Source: DATKUC01 sp964577375 (GTDB taxonomy: Bacteria; Spirochaetota; Spirochaetia; DSM-27196; DATKUC01). From it: a stretch of DNA of 64,000 nt. The position numbers were made by a program, and so were the translations under genes. The stretch is taken from positions 62,001-126,000 of the forward strand of contig CAZNYW010000003.1 of the NCBI GenBank assembly GCA_964577375.1, read 5' to 3'. Each line of letters begins with the position of its first letter. Position 1 is the stretch's first letter. Below are positions 60,760 to 64,000 of the stretch, in pieces. The notes under the pieces were generated by a model. That model had not been told where the DNA came from, did not search any database, and saw only the letters and a list, made by a program, of their open reading frames with translations.

Positions 60760-61887
60760 TCACAGTGACTTCCCGTAGATCCGGTGGGTCTTGTAGTGCC
60801 GAACGCCCCAGGTTTCCAGGAAATTGCGCAGCGGCATGTTGTCCTCGAGGATCCAGGAGAAGTCCGCTTTCGATACGCCCCGCTTGATTCCGTTGTCATA
60901 CACTTCGTAGACGAGCAGCGCATCGATTCCCATGTTCTGATAGTGCTGCCGGACGCCGAACGCGGCAATCCGGATGGTGTCGAGCTTGTCCTTTCCGGCG
61001 AGCAGTTTGATGATGCCGGTCGGCAGTAGCCGTCCGTTCATCTTGATCATGATCTTGTTGACATCGGGGATGGGCAGAATGAAGCCGGCAGGCTTATCGT
61101 CGACGTAGGCCATGAACACCAGATCCGGATAGACGATGAGCTTCATGTCCTCGCCGAGGTGCTCGAACTCCTCCTTGGTCCACGGCACGAAACCCCAGTT
61201 GTCCTTCCACGCGTCGTTGTAGATTCCCCGCATCTCTTCGACTACGCGGCCGAAATCCTTCATGTTGACTCGCCGGACCTCCACCTTGTTGCGCTTACGA
61301 ACAAGGTCGGTCACACGGCGAAGCTTGTCCGACAGCGGGAAACCTTCGTCGAGAAAGTAGGACCACAGGTCCTTCTCCTTGGAGTAGCCGGCCGACTCGA
61401 TGAGCGCCGGATAGTAGTCGGGGGTGTAGCCCATCTGCACGACGGGCGGATTGTTGAAGTCGTCGATGAGAAGTCCCAGAATATGATTGGTGGAGGGGTT
61501 CATCGGGCCGATGACCCGTTCCATGCCCTTGCCTTTGAGCCAGACTTCGACCTCGCGCGCAAGCGCCTGCGCGATCGCCGGATCATTCTCGGACTCGAAA
61601 AAGCCCATGAAACCGGTTTTCGTGTTCCAGTACTTTACATACCCATGGTCAATGATTCCCGACAGGCGGCCGACCACTTCCCCGTCCCTGTAGGCGAGAA
61701 AATGCTCCGCCTCCGCGTGATCCCAGTAGGGGTTCTTCTTCGGATCGAACAGATTCTTCTCGTCGAGAATGAGCGGAGGAACCCAATTCTCGTACCGCGT
61801 CTTGCCACGATATATGCGCCACGGGAACATGATGAATTTCCGCATGTCGGATGCGGAGGCCGGGCGAACGGTGATTTGTGAGGCCAT
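60760..61887 (-). CDS. GNAT-fold N-acyltransferase, possible ceramide-synthase-like
   Basis: First gene of the operon, 375 residues. Two GNAT-like halves: the N-terminal with FPWRIYRG and GRLSGIIDH, then the conserved block RVIGPMNPSTNHILGLLIDDF and MGYTPDYYPALIESAGYSKEKDL. The C-terminal half has IRIAAFGVRQHYQNMGIDALL and a terminal ETWGVRHYKTHRIYG. This long GNAT family is one I associate with serine-palmitoyltransferase loci, where such a protein acts as bacterial ceramide synthase; that link is from memory. The likely job is N-acylation of the aminoketone or amino alcohol made downstream. AAGGAG precedes the ATG. Confidence 0.7.
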   Translation of the reverse strand: MASQITVRPASASDMRKFIMFPWRIYRGKTRYENWVPPLILDEKNLFDPKKNPYWDHAEAEHFLAYRDGEVVGRLSGIIDHGYVKYWNTKTGFMGFFESENDPAIAQALAREVEVWLKGKGMERVIGPMNPSTNHILGLLIDDFNNPPVVQMGYTPDYYPALIESAGYSKEKDLWSYFLDEGFPLSDKLRRVTDLVRKRNKVEVRRVNMKDFGRVVEEMRGIYNDAWKDNWGFVPWTKEEFEHLGEDMKLIVYPDLVFMAYVDDKPAGFILPIPDVNKIMIKMNGRLLPTGIIKLLAGKDKLDTIRIAAFGVRQHYQNMGIDALLVYEVYDNGIKRGVSKADFSWILEDNMPLRNFLETWGVRHYKTHRIYGKSL

Positions 61888-61950
61888 GACACTCTCCTTG
61901 CCACTTCGGAACGAGATTTACGCTATGCGCGTAGCCATATTCGAGGACCC

Positions 61951-61980
61951 ATTATAGCGAATACTCGCTCGCTCGAATAC
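61951..61980 (-). promoter_or_regulatory. Promoter and candidate operator of the 11-gene lipid operon
   Basis: A perfect minus-strand TATAAT (61956-61951) lies about 65 bp before the GNAT start. The -35 region is poor and occupied by a direct repeat, CGAATAC at 61958-61964 and 61974-61980 on the plus strand, separated by TCGCTCGCT. A weak -35 under a repeat suggests activator or repressor control. Confidence 0.55.
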
Positions 61981-62044
61981 CTTACCGGGAAAGCTTGTTG
62001 AAGACCCCTGCCCGTGGTATATACAGATGAGGTACAGGTAATTG

Positions 62045-63889
62045 ATGACCACGCTCCGTTTCAGGCGTTCAAGCCTCGTGTTCACTGCGCTGACACTCCC
62101 GCTTGCAGGGCTCCTGCTTGCCTCCTGCGGCGGCAGACATGCCGCGGTGCCACCCTCCCCGGCGTCGGTTGCGGCCCCTTCGGTGGCATTCGTCACAAAT
62201 CTCAGCGGCGACGTCCAGTTCAAATCCGGCGGTGCCTGGAAGGAGGCGTCCCTTGGCCAGTTCCTTGCTCCCGGTGAGAGCCTCAGGACCGGCGATGGTG
62301 CGGAGGCCGAGATACAGATATCCGACCACGCAGGCATCCTGGTACGAAACAACTCGACCGTCCGTATCGTCAGCCTGGAAAGCTCACCCTACACCATCGA
62401 GCTGACATCCGGTGCGGTCATCTCCCGGGTCGCAAAGCTGGGACAGACTGGCCGCTTCCGCGTACAGAGCGGTAATTCGGTGATTGCTGTCAAGGGTACG
62501 CGATTCCTCGTCCGACAGGAGAACGGCACCCACGTTGCGGTAACCGATGGGACGGTAAGCGTCCTGCCGACTGGCATAGACCCGCAGGACCTCACCGGGC
62601 TCACCACCGACTCCCGCGTCAGAAGCGCCCTCGAAGCGCTCGACCGGAAGGCGGTTCTGATAGAAGCGGGGCACGAGCTGACCCTTGCGCCGGGCGTGGG
62701 AGAGACAGAAAGACGGGTCATGGACGATGTCGCTTCGCGGCTGCGGCAGATGGAGCAGGAGAAATCAAAGCAGCAGAAATCGCCATCCACCTCACCGGAG
62801 CTCCTGTCGAACCTGCTTGTCTACGTGGGACAGAAGGTTGCACAGGAGACTCCGCAGGTGCAGAGCATCTCCCAGGATTCCCGGACGGCGCTGAATGATG
62901 CCGGGCCGCTCAACCTGCTGCCGGTTCCGAAGGAGCAGAAGAGCGAGCAGTTCGCAAGCGCTGGTCTCGCCTCCGTCACCATCAAAACCGATCCGGAGGA
63001 CGCGGAAATCTATCTCGGCGACCGAAACATCGGCAAAAAGATCTTTTCCGGTCTGTTCCGAAAGGACGAAACCGTCACGTTCACCGTGAAAAAGCCGGGC
63101 TACCGCGACAAAACCCTGCGGATCACCTTCACAAAGAATCTGAACCAGACTCTCATGGTGACGCTCGAGAAGGACAAGCCTGCCTACGACGCGCAGACCT
63201 TCCTTCAGGCGGTCTCGTCGGGGAACCTCGGGGTGGTGGACCGTTATCTGACCACCGGAGGAGACCCCAATGTCCGGTCGGCGGGCGGGCTGCCCGCCGT
63301 CGCGATTGCGCTGGGAGCCGACAGGGCATCGCCCTCACGCCTCGAGCTGTCGGCAATGCCGAAAGTTCTCGAGCGGCTCCTCGCCGGCGGCGCGGATCCG
63401 AACGCGTCATTCAACTTCGGCGGTCAGCAGCTCACCCCCCTCTACCTCGTACTCGCGTCAGGGCTGTCGAGCAATCGTACGCAGAGCGACCTCCTTGCCA
63501 CGCTGCTGAAGGCAGGCGCGGATCCCAACATCTACGTGCAGACCGGCAACATTCAGGTGAACGCGGTTTCGATGACCATCATCGTCGGAATAGAGCGAAA
63601 GAGCGTTAATCTGGACCTGCTCAATCTCCTGCTGAAGTTCGGCGGAAACGCCAATTCCGTTATGGTCTATCAGGGCAGGATCATGACACCGCTGGTGGCT
63701 TCGGTGGTCGTGGGCGCCGAACAGAACTACGTCAGTCTGCCGCTGGTTCAGGACCTGGTGGCGAACGGCGCCGACATCAACGGCCGCGTCAACATCGACG
63801 GAGAGATCGGTACCCCGCTTCACTTTGCCGAAAAGTACGGTTTCGCTCAAATAGCTTCGCTGCTGAAGAAGGACGGGGCAATCAAGTAG
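62045..63889 (+). CDS. Lipoprotein with FecR, PEGA and ankyrin-repeat domains
   Basis: 614 residues. Signal peptide with lipobox LLASC (Cys about 28). A FecR-type domain (~45-175) has GDVQFKSGGAWKEA, LRTGDGAEAEI and VRNNSTVRI, then SGNSVIAVKGTRFLV. A Gln/Lys-rich linker follows, then a PEGA domain around residues 310-375 (IYLGDRNIGKKIFSGL, KPGYRDKTLRI). The C-terminal ~230 residues hold about five ankyrin-like repeats (LLAGGADPNAS, LLKAGADPNIY, LVANGADINGR). A surface protein-interaction scaffold is likely. ATG 62045 is preferred to TTG 62042. It is divergent from the lipid operon. Confidence 0.85.
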   Translation: MTTLRFRRSSLVFTALTLPLAGLLLASCGGRHAAVPPSPASVAAPSVAFVTNLSGDVQFKSGGAWKEASLGQFLAPGESLRTGDGAEAEIQISDHAGILVRNNSTVRIVSLESSPYTIELTSGAVISRVAKLGQTGRFRVQSGNSVIAVKGTRFLVRQENGTHVAVTDGTVSVLPTGIDPQDLTGLTTDSRVRSALEALDRKAVLIEAGHELTLAPGVGETERRVMDDVASRLRQMEQEKSKQQKSPSTSPELLSNLLVYVGQKVAQETPQVQSISQDSRTALNDAGPLNLLPVPKEQKSEQFASAGLASVTIKTDPEDAEIYLGDRNIGKKIFSGLFRKDETVTFTVKKPGYRDKTLRITFTKNLNQTLMVTLEKDKPAYDAQTFLQAVSSGNLGVVDRYLTTGGDPNVRSAGGLPAVAIALGADRASPSRLELSAMPKVLERLLAGGADPNASFNFGGQQLTPLYLVLASGLSSNRTQSDLLATLLKAGADPNIYVQTGNIQVNAVSMTIIVGIERKSVNLDLLNLLLKFGGNANSVMVYQGRIMTPLVASVVVGAEQNYVSLPLVQDLVANGADINGRVNIDGEIGTPLHFAEKYGFAQIASLLKKDGAIK

Positions 63890-64000
63890 ATCGGTCCCGT
63901 GCATGTTCGGCAGCCGTCGACTCGCGGGTGCCGGTCCCGGACCCCGCCAGCAGCCTTATCCGCGAAAAGATATAGTCGAGACTGTCACGCTTTATCTCTA

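Overview
The window looks like a high-GC chromosome segment from a spirochaete, probably a free-living anaerobic or microaerophilic member of the Spirochaetales. The main evidence is the V-type ATPase cluster in the order E, DUF2764, A, B, D, I, K (27724-35316), which is characteristic of spirochaetes. Also consistent are several large signal-peptide or lipoprotein genes without obvious wider homologues, and an anaerobe-style peroxide and iron set (Fur, rubredoxin, ferritin, rubrerythrin). This assignment is inferred from gene content, not from a marker-gene search.

Layout. 1-8.5 kb: a Fur-family regulator with a near-perfect Fur box over its own start, a large exported HExxH/beta-propeller protein, aroK-aroC, and a rubredoxin/ferritin/rubrerythrin group. 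8.5-13.7 kb: a tandem 113-bp repeat, then envelope genes (TPR lipoprotein, LysM lytic transglycosylase, SH3 lipoprotein). 13.7-27.7 kb: housekeeping genes (ABC-F ATPase, exonuclease III, YqgE, rhomboid, prfA-prmC-rsh, tpx, trmL-proC, a eukaryote-type chorismate mutase, ilvD, EIIA). 27.7-35.3 kb: the V-ATPase operon. 35.8-38.3 kb: serS and a NeuB-type synthase that lacks an ordinary start codon.

38.4-41.8 kb: a remarkable single gene of 1144 codons fusing 2-oxoacid dehydrogenase E1-alpha, E1-beta and a lipoyl domain to a complete ketoacyl-ACP synthase III, which sits where the E2 acyltransferase would normally be. 41.9-49.6 kb: tag, a third copy of the 113-bp repeat, SDR, GIN-domain, OmpA-like and CPBP-protease genes, then an extended SDR and a YbhN-type membrane protein.

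49.6-61.9 kb: the most interesting block. A PPTase and a FabF-type KS flank an 11-gene minus-strand operon: GNAT acyltransferase, malonyltransferase, KS, FabG reductase, HMG-CoA-synthase-like enzyme, two enoyl-CoA-hydratase-like enzymes (ECH1, ECH2), a FabI/FabL-type enoyl reductase, ACP, PLP-dependent alpha-oxoamine synthase (serine palmitoyltransferase family) and a FabZ-type dehydratase. This is a complete discrete type II fatty-acid/polyketide system carrying the beta-branching (HCS) cassette of polyketide synthases such as bacillaene PksG/H/I, coupled to an amino-acid condensing enzyme and an N-acyltransferase. My inference is that it makes a beta-methyl-branched sphingolipid-like aminolipid, possibly primed by the E1-lipoyl-KASIII fusion about 10 kb away, with the extended SDR and YbhN protein as possible tailoring and transport steps.

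At the right edge lies a FecR/PEGA/ankyrin lipoprotein. I saw no rRNA, tRNA, CRISPR array, intact insertion sequence or prophage. A recurring feature is promoters whose -10 element lies only 6-8 nt before the start codon, predicting several leaderless mRNAs.
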